Source of the DNA: Nocardia sp. BMG111209
Lineage (GTDB): Bacteria; Actinomycetota; Actinomycetes; Mycobacteriales; Mycobacteriaceae
Reading direction: 5' to 3'
Length of the DNA: 64,000 nucleotides
NCBI RefSeq assembly: GCF_000381925.1
Contig: NZ_KB907307.1
Location: 4,402,001 to 4,466,000 of the forward strand
This document shows, piece after piece, positions 1 through 8,652 of this stretch (position 1 is the stretch's first letter; every line of letters begins with the position of its first letter). The position numbers were made by a program, and so were the translations under genes. The notes under the pieces were generated by a model. It saw only the letters and a program-made list of their open reading frames with translations, searched no databases and was not told the origin of the DNA.

Positions 1-293
1 GCGACCCCACCACTCGCACCGACCGCCTACCTCCACAAATGCTCATATCAGCCCCGTTTCCATGTCTGATGTGCGACTCGGACCACTCCGGTCGCAGCTC
101 GGGTCAGGGATCGGACGAGAGCACGCGCGCTGCGCTGATTTTGCCAGCCGATCAGCACGAAGAGGACAATCAGCCCGAACTGGGCCCACAACCGTTACTT
201 CACACCCCCACACCCCCGCTGAGCAGGCGATTTCACGTTCGGCGCGAGAGCCTGTTATCGTTTCTTCCGCACCGGAAACGGTGCCGACACCAA
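1..293. other. Upstream flank of tRNA-Lys, no gene recognised
   Basis: No coding region with convincing family resemblance or start signal is visible here. It is probably ordinary chromosome carrying the promoter of the tRNA, but no clear -35/-10 pair can be assigned by eye. Confidence 0.4.
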
Positions 294-367
<74 letters not shown>

Positions 368-465
368 TTAAATACCAGGTCAGGCTGGGTGTTGCAAATC
401 GCGAAGTCCCAATTTCGGGCCAAATCCCAAAGATATTCCAAGAATTCGCGGCGACAGCTGCCCGA

Positions 466-696
466 TCACTCGGTTCTACCCAGGTCCTTCTTCAGAGCCG
501 TCGACGAGTCCGGGGCGTGTTCCTCCGACGCGATGTAGTGGCTCGGTGACACCTCCCGTGAGTGACCCAGTCGCTCGGCCGCAGTCTTCGCATCCGACGC
601 CTCGGCGATCAGAGTCACGACAGCAAAGCGACTCTGCGAAACCGGGGAAGACCAGAGTCTCCGGACATCCCGAGTGCGGTTTACGCGCCGACACCA
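466..696 (-). pseudogene. C-terminal remnant of a tyrosine integrase
   Basis: The minus frame ending in TGA at 466-468 is open back to about 696 but has no plausible start. Its product reads like the end of an integrase. It has RFAVVTLIAEASDAKTAAE, then the LGHS box (fourth catalytic position), then SHYIA with the presumed nucleophilic Tyr, and a charged tail LKKDLGRTE. The catalytic Arg of the HxxR box and all upstream domains are missing. The remnant ends 100 bp from the tRNA attachment site, where island integrases usually sit, and it stops where jetD begins. I infer that it belongs to the island's own integrase, since lost. Confidence 0.7.
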
Positions 697-708
697 ACGC
701 CCTGATCT

Positions 709-1890
709 TCAGCCCCGTCGCGATGCGATACGAGCCAAGGCTGTGGTTACTGCTGAGAACCGGATCCGTTCTTGCTCCAAGCGGACGTTGTCGCCGAACG
801 TCTGCTCCACCAGGTCACGATACAATGCTCCTTCGACGCTGTTGAGGTTGGCGAATGCTCCGAAGGCTGGGGAAGGCTCACGTACCCAGCGGGATTCGTG
901 GGAGAGCAGGGTCTGTCGGTCCATGAGTATCGATTCCAGGTGTGGAAACGGTTCGCGCAACTGGTTCAATATCGCGAAACCGTGCGTGTCGATGTCGCCC
1001 CAGTAATACAGGTGACGATCCGCGAGCCAGGAGAGTCCGGCGAGTCGGCTGACAGCATAGCCTTCACCGAACACTGCGAGGGTGTCCGGCAGTTGCGGAA
1101 GCGCCAGGTAGGTAGTCTCGTTTTCGACAACCAGGATGTTCGCAGCCCGCGGCGGGTTCGCGGCCAACTCGTCGGTGCGCACGGTCAGTTCACTGAAGCC
1201 CGCACCGATGTGGCATGGATCGAGTCGACGGAAACGGGAATAGCGGGGCTTGCGACGGAACCGGTATCGGCCAACGAAGTCCGACGGCGGGAAGGCGCTG
1301 TCGATACGTTCCGCCGGGAGGACGAGATCGAGCAGGCGGGCGAGTATCCGCTGATGCTGTTCCACAAATTTGGTGTCGACACCAGGCAGGTCCAGGTAAC
1401 GCAGGTAGTCGCCAGGCTCAGCCTCGTCAGCGATCCAGTGCACTGTACTGAGCAGCAGCGGCCACTCCGCGATGCGGGTGAGGACGTCGTGGGGGTGCGA
1501 CTGCATCCAGCCGACGAGTTCTGGTGCGACCGAATGTGTTCGGTCGAGCACGGCCGTGAAGGCTCGCACCTGCTCGGTGACGCCGAGCAGTGACCACAGC
1601 TGGTCCCAGGAGTCGACCCACGCTCGCTTGGGGATCTCGTTGGCACCAACCAGACGGCCACCGACCGACGCGAATTCGATCCGCAGTGACTTGTCCGGGT
1701 TGGACCAGCGCTGCGTCCACTCCTGCGCCGCGGCGAAGTTCGCGCCCAGATCCCGCGCGGCGGGCGCACGCAGTGGCACTCCGAGCGGGAGCAGGTCGTC
1801 GCCACGGGAATACGCACCGAGCAGTGCGCCGGATTCCCACCGCCGTCGCAGCCTCGCGACGACCTCCGAGCGAGTGGTCCACTCGGGCAT
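709..1890 (-). CDS. jetD: Wadjet defence nuclease subunit JetD (TOPRIM)
   Basis: This is the 393-aa nuclease subunit of a Wadjet (MksBEFG-type) anti-plasmid system, which cleaves closed circular DNA extruded by the JetABC condensin. The N-terminal half (residues 1-230) fits DUF3322. The C-terminal half (about 250-390, DUF2220) has a TOPRIM-like acidic set, with Glu256 in LVVENETT and Asp299/Asp301 in GDIDTHG. The ATG at 1890 shares one base with the jetC stop (TGATG), so the genes are translationally coupled. It is the last gene of the operon and seems full length, so the nuclease should be active. Confidence 0.93.
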   Translation of the reverse strand: MPEWTTRSEVVARLRRRWESGALLGAYSRGDDLLPLGVPLRAPAARDLGANFAAAQEWTQRWSNPDKSLRIEFASVGGRLVGANEIPKRAWVDSWDQLWSLLGVTEQVRAFTAVLDRTHSVAPELVGWMQSHPHDVLTRIAEWPLLLSTVHWIADEAEPGDYLRYLDLPGVDTKFVEQHQRILARLLDLVLPAERIDSAFPPSDFVGRYRFRRKPRYSRFRRLDPCHIGAGFSELTVRTDELAANPPRAANILVVENETTYLALPQLPDTLAVFGEGYAVSRLAGLSWLADRHLYYWGDIDTHGFAILNQLREPFPHLESILMDRQTLLSHESRWVREPSPAFGAFANLNSVEGALYRDLVEQTFGDNVRLEQERIRFSAVTTALARIASRRG

Positions 1891-4800
1891 CAGGTAGCCT
1901 CCGATATCGCTGATTCGGCCGCCAGATGGGCCAGCCGTCGCTGCCGGTACTCCTGGATGGTGAGGGTCTGAATCCGGGAATAGCCGCCGGACTTGTTGTC
2001 CACGAAACCAACCGCGGCGACGAACGGTTCGATGACATGGATCTTTTGCAACGGGGTCACGATCAGCAACTGCAGGCCGAGTCGGCCGAAGAGGTCGAGT
2101 CCGTAGCGGGTGGATTCGTCGGAGCCGCGGCCGAACGCCTCGTCGATGACGACGAAACGAAAGGTCCGCATGCTATCGGGACTGTCCAGCTTGAACTGGT
2201 AGGCCAGTGACGCAGCCAGGATCGTGTAGGCCAGCTTCTCCTTTTGACCACCGGACTTGCCATCGGAATCGGTGTAGTTCTCGTGCTCGCTGTCGTCCTC
2301 GCGGTTGCGTTCGGAGGCGGCGAATACGAACCAGTTCCGTACGTCGGTAACCCTTCGGGTCCAGGCCCGGTCGATATCGGTGTAGCCCTCGCGTCCACGG
2401 AATCGTTCGATCAACGCCTTGACCTGCAGGAACTTCTGCTCGGAATACTGGTCGTCGTCAGTGTTCAACGCGCCCGACGTGCACACGCGCAACTGAGTCT
2501 TGAAGTCGCGGACATCGAGGTTGTTGGTCTGCTGCGCCTCAAGACGGATGTAGCGGCCCGGGTTGTAGTCGATGTCGCGCAGCGAGCCGTTGATGATCGC
2601 GACCCGGTCCTTGATCTGGCTGGTCTGCTTCTCCAGCTGCGCGTGAAAACCGGCGATATCGCGAATCGTGTTGGTGTTCAGGTAGGTCTTGAAACGTTCC
2701 TCGAAGCGGGGCAGATCGTCACCGGCCAGGCGCTGATGCAATTCACGATAGCCGGCCGCTGAATCGATGGTGTTGTCGAGCTCCGTAGTCTCGAGCGGGT
2801 AGGCGTTGCGGAAGGTCGCCATCTTGGTGACCGCGCGGTTGGTTGCCGCCCGTTGCTCCTTGACGTGGGTCTCTGCGCGCTGGGCGAAGTCGGCAAGCAA
2901 CCGGGTGTGGGCGGCGTCGCAGGCAGCAACGGTATCGAGCGGGAGGAGTTTGGTGGCGATGTCCAGTTCGCCGAAGACGAGACGGTGCTCGGCGCAGACA
3001 GGTTCCTCGAGCAGCGCCTCGATCGCGGAGAGCAGGTTCCGAGCGTCGGCGATCTCCTTATCAGTCACCGCGATCTGCCCGGTCAACCGGGCGGCCGTCT
3101 CGTCGGCGGCCGACAACTGTTTGCCGATCTCGATCAGCTGCTGGGAGATTCGGCGCAACTCCACCGACGACCTTTCCAACTCGGCGCGTTCGGCTTCCAG
3201 ATCGGCGATCCGGCGTGCCGTTGCCTGCCAGTCGATCTCGGAGAACTCACGGAACAGGTCGATTTTTCCGAGTGCGGTCGCTGTGGCTTCGAGCTGAGAC
3301 AGTTCCGTTTTCGATGCGGCCTGGGCTTTCGCGAGGCGTTGCCGCTCGCGTTCGAGGTCGGCGGCAGCGGCGAGCAGCGCGTCGATCTTGCCTTGATTGC
3401 TCCAGCCGAGCACGTAGTTGCGGCGGTCGCCGATCCGGAACCGGTCATCTTTCTCGTGGCGGCCACGGCCGCCTTTGATCTGGCCCGATTTGGTGATGGC
3501 CAGATGCGCGCGCCGGAACTCGGTCATGGTGTCGACACAGGAATAGTTGGCACGGTGCCTTAGCTCGCGATCGAGCCAGTCCTCGAACGGTGACTCCTTG
3601 ATCTCCAGCTTCGTGAACAGCGCCTCGTCCTCGAGTGGGCCGGAGCGGTCGACGGGATTACCAGCGGCGATCTTGAAGTACACCACGCGGCCGCCGAGAT
3701 GGTTGGTGTCGATCCAGTCCGACACCGCCGCATAGTGTTCGATAGAAACCAGCAGTGAGAGACCGAAGCCGTGCAGAAGGCGTTCAGCGGCGCCCTCCCA
3801 TTCGCTGTGTTGAGTTCCGACCTGAATAAGCTCACCGGCATACGGCAACTCGGTTTCGGCGATACCGATCTCCTCGCACATCCGGTGCCGGAGTTCGAGC
3901 TGACGGGCCGGGATGTTGCTGGGACGTTCTCGCAGGCTGCGCAGCTCGGCGTTGACCTCCGACGACTCGTTGTCGACACCACGCAATTGGAATCCGATCT
4001 CCGACAGGCTGTTGTGGCAGTCGGCCTTCTTCGATTCGACTGTGGTGATCCGCTGACCCACCTCACGATGTCGCACCGCGAATTGCACCGCGTCAGAGAC
4101 CGGTTCGAGCGCGGCGTCGGTGAGCAACCCGGCCAGCAGGCCGGCACGCTCGCGCTGTGTATCACGCTGCTCGTCGAAACGCTTAACCTCTCGGCCGATC
4201 TCGGCCAGCCGATTGCCGCCCAGTCCGGCCTGGTTGAGCTCGAGCCGCTTCTGGTCGGCTCGCAGCTCGTCGACTCGTTCCTTGGCAAGTTTCTGCTGGG
4301 ATGTGAGGTCATCCAACTCGCGGCCGAGCACGTCCAGCATCGTGTCGAGCACCGCCTGTTTCCTGGCCGCCAGGTAGTACGGAAGGGCATCGCGCCGAGT
4401 GTGCAACTCCGCGATCGCCGCCGTCCTCTTGTCATACTCAGCGCAATCGGCGAGCAACGGATTCAACTGCGTCAGCTGTTCGCGCGCCCGCACCACCGCA
4501 TCATGCGCCGCCGTCAGATCCTCGAAATGGGCGACCAAATCATCGATGGTCTTCGCTGCGTCGAACGGTTCGAGCATGTGGTGGCGCACGAACTCGTTCA
4601 GGTTGGCGACCGACTTCATCGAGATGGTCTGATGGAACAACTCCATCGCCTGCTCGGACTCGATACCCAGCAGCCGCCGGAAACACTTTCCGTAGGGAGG
4701 GAATCCGTCCTGCACGTCGGCCCCTGCCTTACGCAGACGACGTTTGAGGACAGCAACGTCAGTACCGAAATCCGCGAAATCACCCGTGATGCTCAGAGCC

Positions 4801-5243
4801 CGGCCGGCGGTGACGTAGAACCGATCCGGCTGCCCGGCCCGGCCCTGATCCTTGAACCAGAAAAACTGGGCAAGAGTAACTTTCGCTTCGGTCACCGGAT
4901 CAGTGAAGACGGCCAGCAGCACCGAGAAGCTGCCCACCTTGCGCAGCGGCACCGGCTTGCTGGTGCCGGCCACCTCATCGCGTTCGGACTTGTAGTACCC
5001 GAGGACGTACGAGCGCAGATCGCGCTCGCGGGTGTCGGCGCCGGCCGCCTTGTTGTACGAGATGCGTTGCGCGGGAAGCAGCAACGTGGTGATGGCGTCG
5101 ACGATCGTGGACTTTCCGGAGCCGATGTCACCGGTGAGCAGACCATTGCGGCAGCCCTGTTCGAACGACCACACTCGGTCGGTGAACGTACCCCAGTTGT
5201 AGACCTCGAGGCGGTCCAGACGGAAGCCGGCCTCCACATTCAT
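1890..5243 (-). CDS. jetC: Wadjet condensin-like SMC ATPase JetC
   Basis: This 1,117-aa SMC/MukB-like ATPase is the DNA-extruding motor of Wadjet. Near the N-terminus is YNWGTF followed by the Walker A motif GDIGSGKS (residues 38-45). A long charged, coiled-coil-prone middle follows. The ABC signature SGGQKEK (about 997) and the Walker B VVIDEA (about 1031-1036) are at the end. I chose ATG 5243 because it overlaps the jetB stop by four bases (ATGA); a reading frame further upstream to 5309 adds 22 residues that do not look conserved. All nucleotide-binding motifs are present, so the ATPase looks intact. Confidence 0.95.
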   Translation of the reverse strand: MNVEAGFRLDRLEVYNWGTFTDRVWSFEQGCRNGLLTGDIGSGKSTIVDAITTLLLPAQRISYNKAAGADTRERDLRSYVLGYYKSERDEVAGTSKPVPLRKVGSFSVLLAVFTDPVTEAKVTLAQFFWFKDQGRAGQPDRFYVTAGRALSITGDFADFGTDVAVLKRRLRKAGADVQDGFPPYGKCFRRLLGIESEQAMELFHQTISMKSVANLNEFVRHHMLEPFDAAKTIDDLVAHFEDLTAAHDAVVRAREQLTQLNPLLADCAEYDKRTAAIAELHTRRDALPYYLAARKQAVLDTMLDVLGRELDDLTSQQKLAKERVDELRADQKRLELNQAGLGGNRLAEIGREVKRFDEQRDTQRERAGLLAGLLTDAALEPVSDAVQFAVRHREVGQRITTVESKKADCHNSLSEIGFQLRGVDNESSEVNAELRSLRERPSNIPARQLELRHRMCEEIGIAETELPYAGELIQVGTQHSEWEGAAERLLHGFGLSLLVSIEHYAAVSDWIDTNHLGGRVVYFKIAAGNPVDRSGPLEDEALFTKLEIKESPFEDWLDRELRHRANYSCVDTMTEFRRAHLAITKSGQIKGGRGRHEKDDRFRIGDRRNYVLGWSNQGKIDALLAAAADLERERQRLAKAQAASKTELSQLEATATALGKIDLFREFSEIDWQATARRIADLEAERAELERSSVELRRISQQLIEIGKQLSAADETAARLTGQIAVTDKEIADARNLLSAIEALLEEPVCAEHRLVFGELDIATKLLPLDTVAACDAAHTRLLADFAQRAETHVKEQRAATNRAVTKMATFRNAYPLETTELDNTIDSAAGYRELHQRLAGDDLPRFEERFKTYLNTNTIRDIAGFHAQLEKQTSQIKDRVAIINGSLRDIDYNPGRYIRLEAQQTNNLDVRDFKTQLRVCTSGALNTDDDQYSEQKFLQVKALIERFRGREGYTDIDRAWTRRVTDVRNWFVFAASERNREDDSEHENYTDSDGKSGGQKEKLAYTILAASLAYQFKLDSPDSMRTFRFVVIDEAFGRGSDESTRYGLDLFGRLGLQLLIVTPLQKIHVIEPFVAAVGFVDNKSGGYSRIQTLTIQEYRQRRLAHLAAESAISEAT

Positions 5244-5833
5244 TGCTGCTCCGTCCCTGCCAGGCTCGCCGCGTACTCGGCGAGGCGTTCCGCGAACTCC
5301 GACAGCCACTGGCCATCGACAAATGCCTTGAGAATGCGCCGGATCTCGAAACTCTGCTGATCCTTGAGCCGGCGCAAGAATCCCAGCTCGACCACCTTGT
5401 TGATGTGGGTGTCGATCTGCTCGACCAGCCGAGCCTCGTTACTGGACTCAGGCTGGAAGGTTCGGACGAGGTCGACGATCTGATCGCGAGTGAGCACGAC
5501 CTTCACGTCCCCGTCACGGGCGTCGTGTTCGGCGAGCTTCTTGCGCAGCAGAGCCAGCAATAGGCTCACGTGGAACGACAGCGCTCGCCGTGGCACCAGC
5601 CGGGGGATCGCCGGTGCGTCCTCGGCGTCCAGTTCGGGATTCGACCGCAGGAACGCATAGCCCTCCGCCTCGTCCAGCACGACAGTGAGACCGATGACGC
5701 GGACGTAGTCGCGGACCTGTGCCTGCAGCGCCAGCAGCTGTTTCCACTGTTTGGCGTGGATGTCGCGGTAGAGGACGTCCCTCATCAGCTGGGTAACGAC
5801 CAAGGACAAGTCCGGCTCTGCAGGTACGGTCAC
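5240..5833 (-). CDS. jetB: Wadjet kleisin-interacting subunit JetB
   Basis: This 197-aa protein matches the DUF4194 (MksE/MukE-like) subunit of Wadjet in size, position and character. It is a small winged-helix protein between jetA and jetC that joins the kleisin to the SMC heads. A conserved-looking stretch is FHVSLLLALLRKKLAEHD, followed by the segment with LVRTFQPE. The start is GTG at 5833, overlapping the jetA stop by four bases (GTGA), and its stop overlaps the jetC start, so jetA, jetB and jetC are tightly coupled. The identification rests mainly on gene order and the DUF4194-like core. Confidence 0.9.
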   Translation of the reverse strand: MTVPAEPDLSLVVTQLMRDVLYRDIHAKQWKQLLALQAQVRDYVRVIGLTVVLDEAEGYAFLRSNPELDAEDAPAIPRLVPRRALSFHVSLLLALLRKKLAEHDARDGDVKVVLTRDQIVDLVRTFQPESSNEARLVEQIDTHINKVVELGFLRRLKDQQSFEIRRILKAFVDGQWLSEFAERLAEYAASLAGTEQQ

Positions 5834-7287
5834 CGCCCAGCCTCTTCATCGGAGTTGTTGCGGACAAACAGTATTCGAGGAACCTCCGCGCGACGTTCCG
5901 CACCGTCCGGATCGCTCCAGCTCACGTGCTCACGTCGGCTCTCGTCATAGACGATGGCGAACATCGGATCCTCGAGTGACAAGTAAGTGACCAACTCGGC
6001 CACCCCCTGCCGGATCGGACGTTCGCGAACCAGCTCCGCCAAGCCGATCTGCGGACGCCGACGCAGCGCAGCCAGCACAGCCGCATACAGCGGTTCGGTG
6101 TCGACATAGACCTGCTCGAACAGCCGGGCCGCATCCACCTGCTCGTCGGCCGCGGCGATTCCCGCGCTCTGCAGCGGTTCGCGCTTGCTGACCCGATACA
6201 GCGGCCGTTCCATCGGCAGTGCCACTTCCGGTGCCGTGGCGTCAAGTTCAGTGGTCACCGCCGGATCTCGGATCTCACGTAGCTCCATCGCCTGCGCCTC
6301 GATACTGCGCAGGATATCCATGACCCGGCGATTCTCCAGCCAGACCTGGTCGTCGAGGAATCGGCGCAACTGTTCGGACAGTAACCGCACGGTGGCCTGG
6401 GTACGGCCACCGGCGTCGAGCCAGTCGTGGTGGATGTGGCGCATCCGCGGATCCGGGTCGCTGATCGCCTGCAGCTCCTGTACTCGCTCCAACAACTCGG
6501 CGAGTTCGCGTTGCCGTTCGTGCGAGAGCAGGAAGTCGTAGAACGCCTGGAAGCTGCGCCCCTGATCGGACTCGGCGATCGAGTCGCGGCTGCCGAGCAT
6601 GTCATCGAGCAACTCGCCCTTCGCGCCCGACCAGGTGGCGATCCGGGCCCTCAGGTCCCGATCCAAACGCCGGAAGTTACTCTCCACCTGCCGGAAGTCG
6701 GCCAGCAACTCGCGCGCGGTGGCAGTGAACTGCTGATAGCGGTCACGCAGGGCCACCTCATCGAGCAGCGCGAGCCGGCCCTGTTCGGCCGCGGCGATCT
6801 CCGCATCGAGGAGATCGCGACGGCGGCGCAAATCGGCGATGCGGGCCAGTGGATCCGTCTCGGCACCGAACACCATCTGCCGCAACAACTCGAAGACCGT
6901 GTTCAGCCGCGACTCTGTACCGACAAAGGCCAGCTCCTCCAGCGACTTCACCCAGGCCAGCGCCTTCTCCACCGCCGGCGTGGCATCGAAATGCACCTCG
7001 TCCGAATCAGGCGGGTAATACTTGCGCAGCCAACCGGCCTCCGGTGCCGACCAATCGGTCAGATAGGCCGTCGGCGACTTGGGGAAAGCTCTCTCCCCCA
7101 GCCGCTCGTTGAGCACGCACAACGCGTCGTCGAGCCGCGACTCCAACTCCGCCGCCGAGATAGCGCGCACGTTCTCGTCCACGAAGACCGTGCCTAGGAA
7201 GGACAGGATCAGCGGGGCATTGTCGGCCCGCAACAACCGCCAGGCGGGATGCTGCCGCCGCAGTGATTCCAGCTGATCGAACTGCAT
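5830..7287 (-). CDS. jetA: Wadjet kleisin-like subunit JetA
   Basis: This 485-aa protein of the DUF3375 (MksF/MukF-like kleisin) family is the first gene of the Wadjet operon. The N-terminus MQFDQLESLRRQHPAWRLL is typical of the family, followed by helical segments with heptad character in the middle (EQGRLALLDEVALRDRY) and a C-terminal winged-helix-like part. I chose ATG 7287 because AAGGA lies about 7 bp upstream and the family begins there; the frame stays open to 7401 without likeness. It is divergent from the toxin-antitoxin pair across 158 bp that must hold both promoters. Confidence 0.92.
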   Translation of the reverse strand: MQFDQLESLRRQHPAWRLLRADNAPLILSFLGTVFVDENVRAISAAELESRLDDALCVLNERLGERAFPKSPTAYLTDWSAPEAGWLRKYYPPDSDEVHFDATPAVEKALAWVKSLEELAFVGTESRLNTVFELLRQMVFGAETDPLARIADLRRRRDLLDAEIAAAEQGRLALLDEVALRDRYQQFTATARELLADFRQVESNFRRLDRDLRARIATWSGAKGELLDDMLGSRDSIAESDQGRSFQAFYDFLLSHERQRELAELLERVQELQAISDPDPRMRHIHHDWLDAGGRTQATVRLLSEQLRRFLDDQVWLENRRVMDILRSIEAQAMELREIRDPAVTTELDATAPEVALPMERPLYRVSKREPLQSAGIAAADEQVDAARLFEQVYVDTEPLYAAVLAALRRRPQIGLAELVRERPIRQGVAELVTYLSLEDPMFAIVYDESRREHVSWSDPDGAERRAEVPRILFVRNNSDEEAGR

Positions 7288-7445
7288 GAGCGGGTCCTTC
7301 GAAAGGATCGGATGTCGGGGACCACGATAGCTACAGGGTCTGACTGACCAGAGATGTCGCGATGCCTTCCGCGCAGACAGCGGAGTGATGTTCCACTTCA
7401 ATCGATACCTATCCGATTGTCAGCACGATCTGATAGTCTGATTGC

Positions 7446-7706
7446 ATGATTTCTATGACCGCGACCGAGGCCGCGCGGAGTTTCTCCGCGGTCCTCGACA
7501 TGGCGGCCCGGGGCGAGACGATCCAGGTCGTCCGCGGTGGCGAGCTGGTTGCCTCGATCGTCCCACCACACCGCCCCAACGGAGCCGCCATCCTCGACGC
7601 GTACGCCGCGCTCGAACCTGATCCAAGCTTTGCCGCGGACTTCGAAGACAACCGAAAGTGGATCAACCAGCCGACGGAGGCCCGCGACCCGTGGGACGAA
7701 GACTGA
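7446..7706 (+). CDS. Type II antitoxin, Phd/YefM (VapB-like) family
   Basis: This 86-aa protein begins MISMTATEAARSFSAVLDMA and continues ARGETIQVVRGGELVASIVP, the N-terminal DNA-binding fold of Phd/YefM antitoxins. The acidic, aromatic tail (residues 55-86, WINQPTEARDPWDED) is the expected toxin-wrapping segment. ATG 7455 is an alternative start. Its 3' end overlaps the toxin gene by 16 bp. Antitoxins of this type usually repress their own promoter, which would lie in the 158 bp shared with jetA. It probably stabilises the island. Confidence 0.85.
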   Translation: MISMTATEAARSFSAVLDMAARGETIQVVRGGELVASIVPPHRPNGAAILDAYAALEPDPSFAADFEDNRKWINQPTEARDPWDED

Positions 7707-8092
7707 TCCTCGACACCGGCGTACTCGTCGCGGCCGAGCGCGGCCGTATCGCCGTGCGCGACATCATCGACGCCGACGACGACACCGCGCTGTCGGTCAT
7801 CACGGTGACCGAACTGCTCGTCGGCGTGCTCCGCGCGGACGACGAGCAGCGCGCAAAACGCCAGGCCGCACTCGACCGGGCGCGGGCGGTGTTCACAGTC
7901 ATCGACTACACCCCGCCGATTGCCCAGAGTCACGCCGAACTGCTGGTCCACACCCGGGACGTCGGGCTGCCGCGCGGCTCGATGGACCTGATCATCGCCG
8001 CCACCGCTCGCGCCACCGGCCGCACTCTCGTCACACTCGACCGGAAGGCCACCTTCGGCGATCTCCCCGGCGTACAGGCGCTCGAACTCTGA
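7691..8092 (+). CDS. vapC: PIN-domain toxin, VapC family
   Basis: This 133-aa PIN-domain ribonuclease, starting at GTG 7691, is translationally coupled to the antitoxin by a 16-bp overlap. The acidic residues of the PIN active site are visible: ILDTGVL (Asp), TELLVG (Glu), MDLIIAAT (Asp) and LVTLDRKATF (Asp). Members cleave tRNA or rRNA when freed from antitoxin. Length is normal for VapC and nothing is missing. The gene ends about 215 bp before the distal attachment repeat, so it is the last gene of the Wadjet island. Confidence 0.88.
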   Translation: MGRRLILDTGVLVAAERGRIAVRDIIDADDDTALSVITVTELLVGVLRADDEQRAKRQAALDRARAVFTVIDYTPPIAQSHAELLVHTRDVGLPRGSMDLIIAATARATGRTLVTLDRKATFGDLPGVQALEL

Positions 8093-8308
8093 CCTCCGGT
8101 ACACGCCACCGAGCACCCAACAGCTATCCAGACCCCTACACAGACTCGGCCCTCGCCAAAATTTCCCCAAAACTTCGGACGACGGTGGTGATTTCGGCAC
8201 ACAGAAATACTGTTCGGACAGGGAGCTTGTTCGCACCGACTCGAACCCCGAAACCCTACAACCAGGCCAATACCGGCCGCTGCCAGCACATAGACCAGAA
8301 CTCTCTAC
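8093..8308. other. Right end of the island, non-coding
   Basis: Between the vapC stop and the distal attachment repeat I see no gene. The sequence is less GC-biased than its neighbours in places (CCAAAATTTCCCCAAAACTT around 8156-8175) and may hold recombination-directionality or integrase arm sites, but no repeats can be assigned by eye. Confidence 0.35.
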
Positions 8309-8343
8309 CAGCGGGTTCGGGGTTCGAGTCCCTGATGGCGCAC
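8309..8343 (+). repeat. Attachment site, distal copy of the tRNA-Lys 3' end
   Basis: This is a perfect 35-bp copy of tRNA-Lys positions 333-367, in the same orientation, ending at GATGGCGCAC. The bases before it do not continue the tRNA (no anticodon arm), so this is a duplicated att core, not a tRNA gene. It sets the right boundary of the Wadjet island. A broken recombinase gene starts about 300 bp further on. Confidence 0.9.
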
Positions 8344-8484
8344 CCTTTTCCTTACCGCAATCAGACAGACCGTGGTTCGTGTTCTAGTGCCTCAGAACAC
8401 GGTCCGGGTACTCCTCCCGTCGGCGGTTCTCCCGCATTTTCCGCTCTCCCGTCGACTATCGACGCCGAAACATCGGCCTCGGTG

Positions 8485-8652
8485 ATGCCGCAGCGGCGGC
8501 TGCGTGGGGGCCGGTTGGCCGAGATGCCCGCCACGTCCCTGAGCCAGGTCCGGGTTGCGCTCGGCTCGGTGCTGGTCGACCACAATGGCCGCATCGCCGA
8601 ACAGGCCGTGCTCCGATCTCTGGGCTGGACATCGGGGGGTGAGCGGTCGTGA
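8485..8652 (+). CDS. Small basic protein preceding the broken recombinase
   Basis: This 55-aa frame starts at ATG 8485 (MPQRRLRGGRLAEMPATSLS) and its stop overlaps the GTG start of the downstream recombinase frame by four bases (GTGA), which suggests translational coupling. The sequence is short and Arg-rich at the N-terminus. I do not recognise a family. It could be the end of a longer gene, since the frame is open far upstream. A DNA-binding accessory of the recombinase is possible but not shown. Confidence 0.4.
   Translation: MPQRRLRGGRLAEMPATSLSQVRVALGSVLVDHNGRIAEQAVLRSLGWTSGGERS

Noticed and set aside
3771..5360. Long plus-strand frame of 529 codons
   Set aside because: It lies antisense to jetC, which has all its ATPase motifs. 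The plus-strand product shows no domain and is the usual high-GC shadow.
8301..8343. Possible second tRNA-Lys gene
   Set aside because: Only the 3' third (T arm and acceptor 3' strand) matches. There is no anticodon loop, D arm or 5' acceptor strand, so it is an attachment-site duplication.
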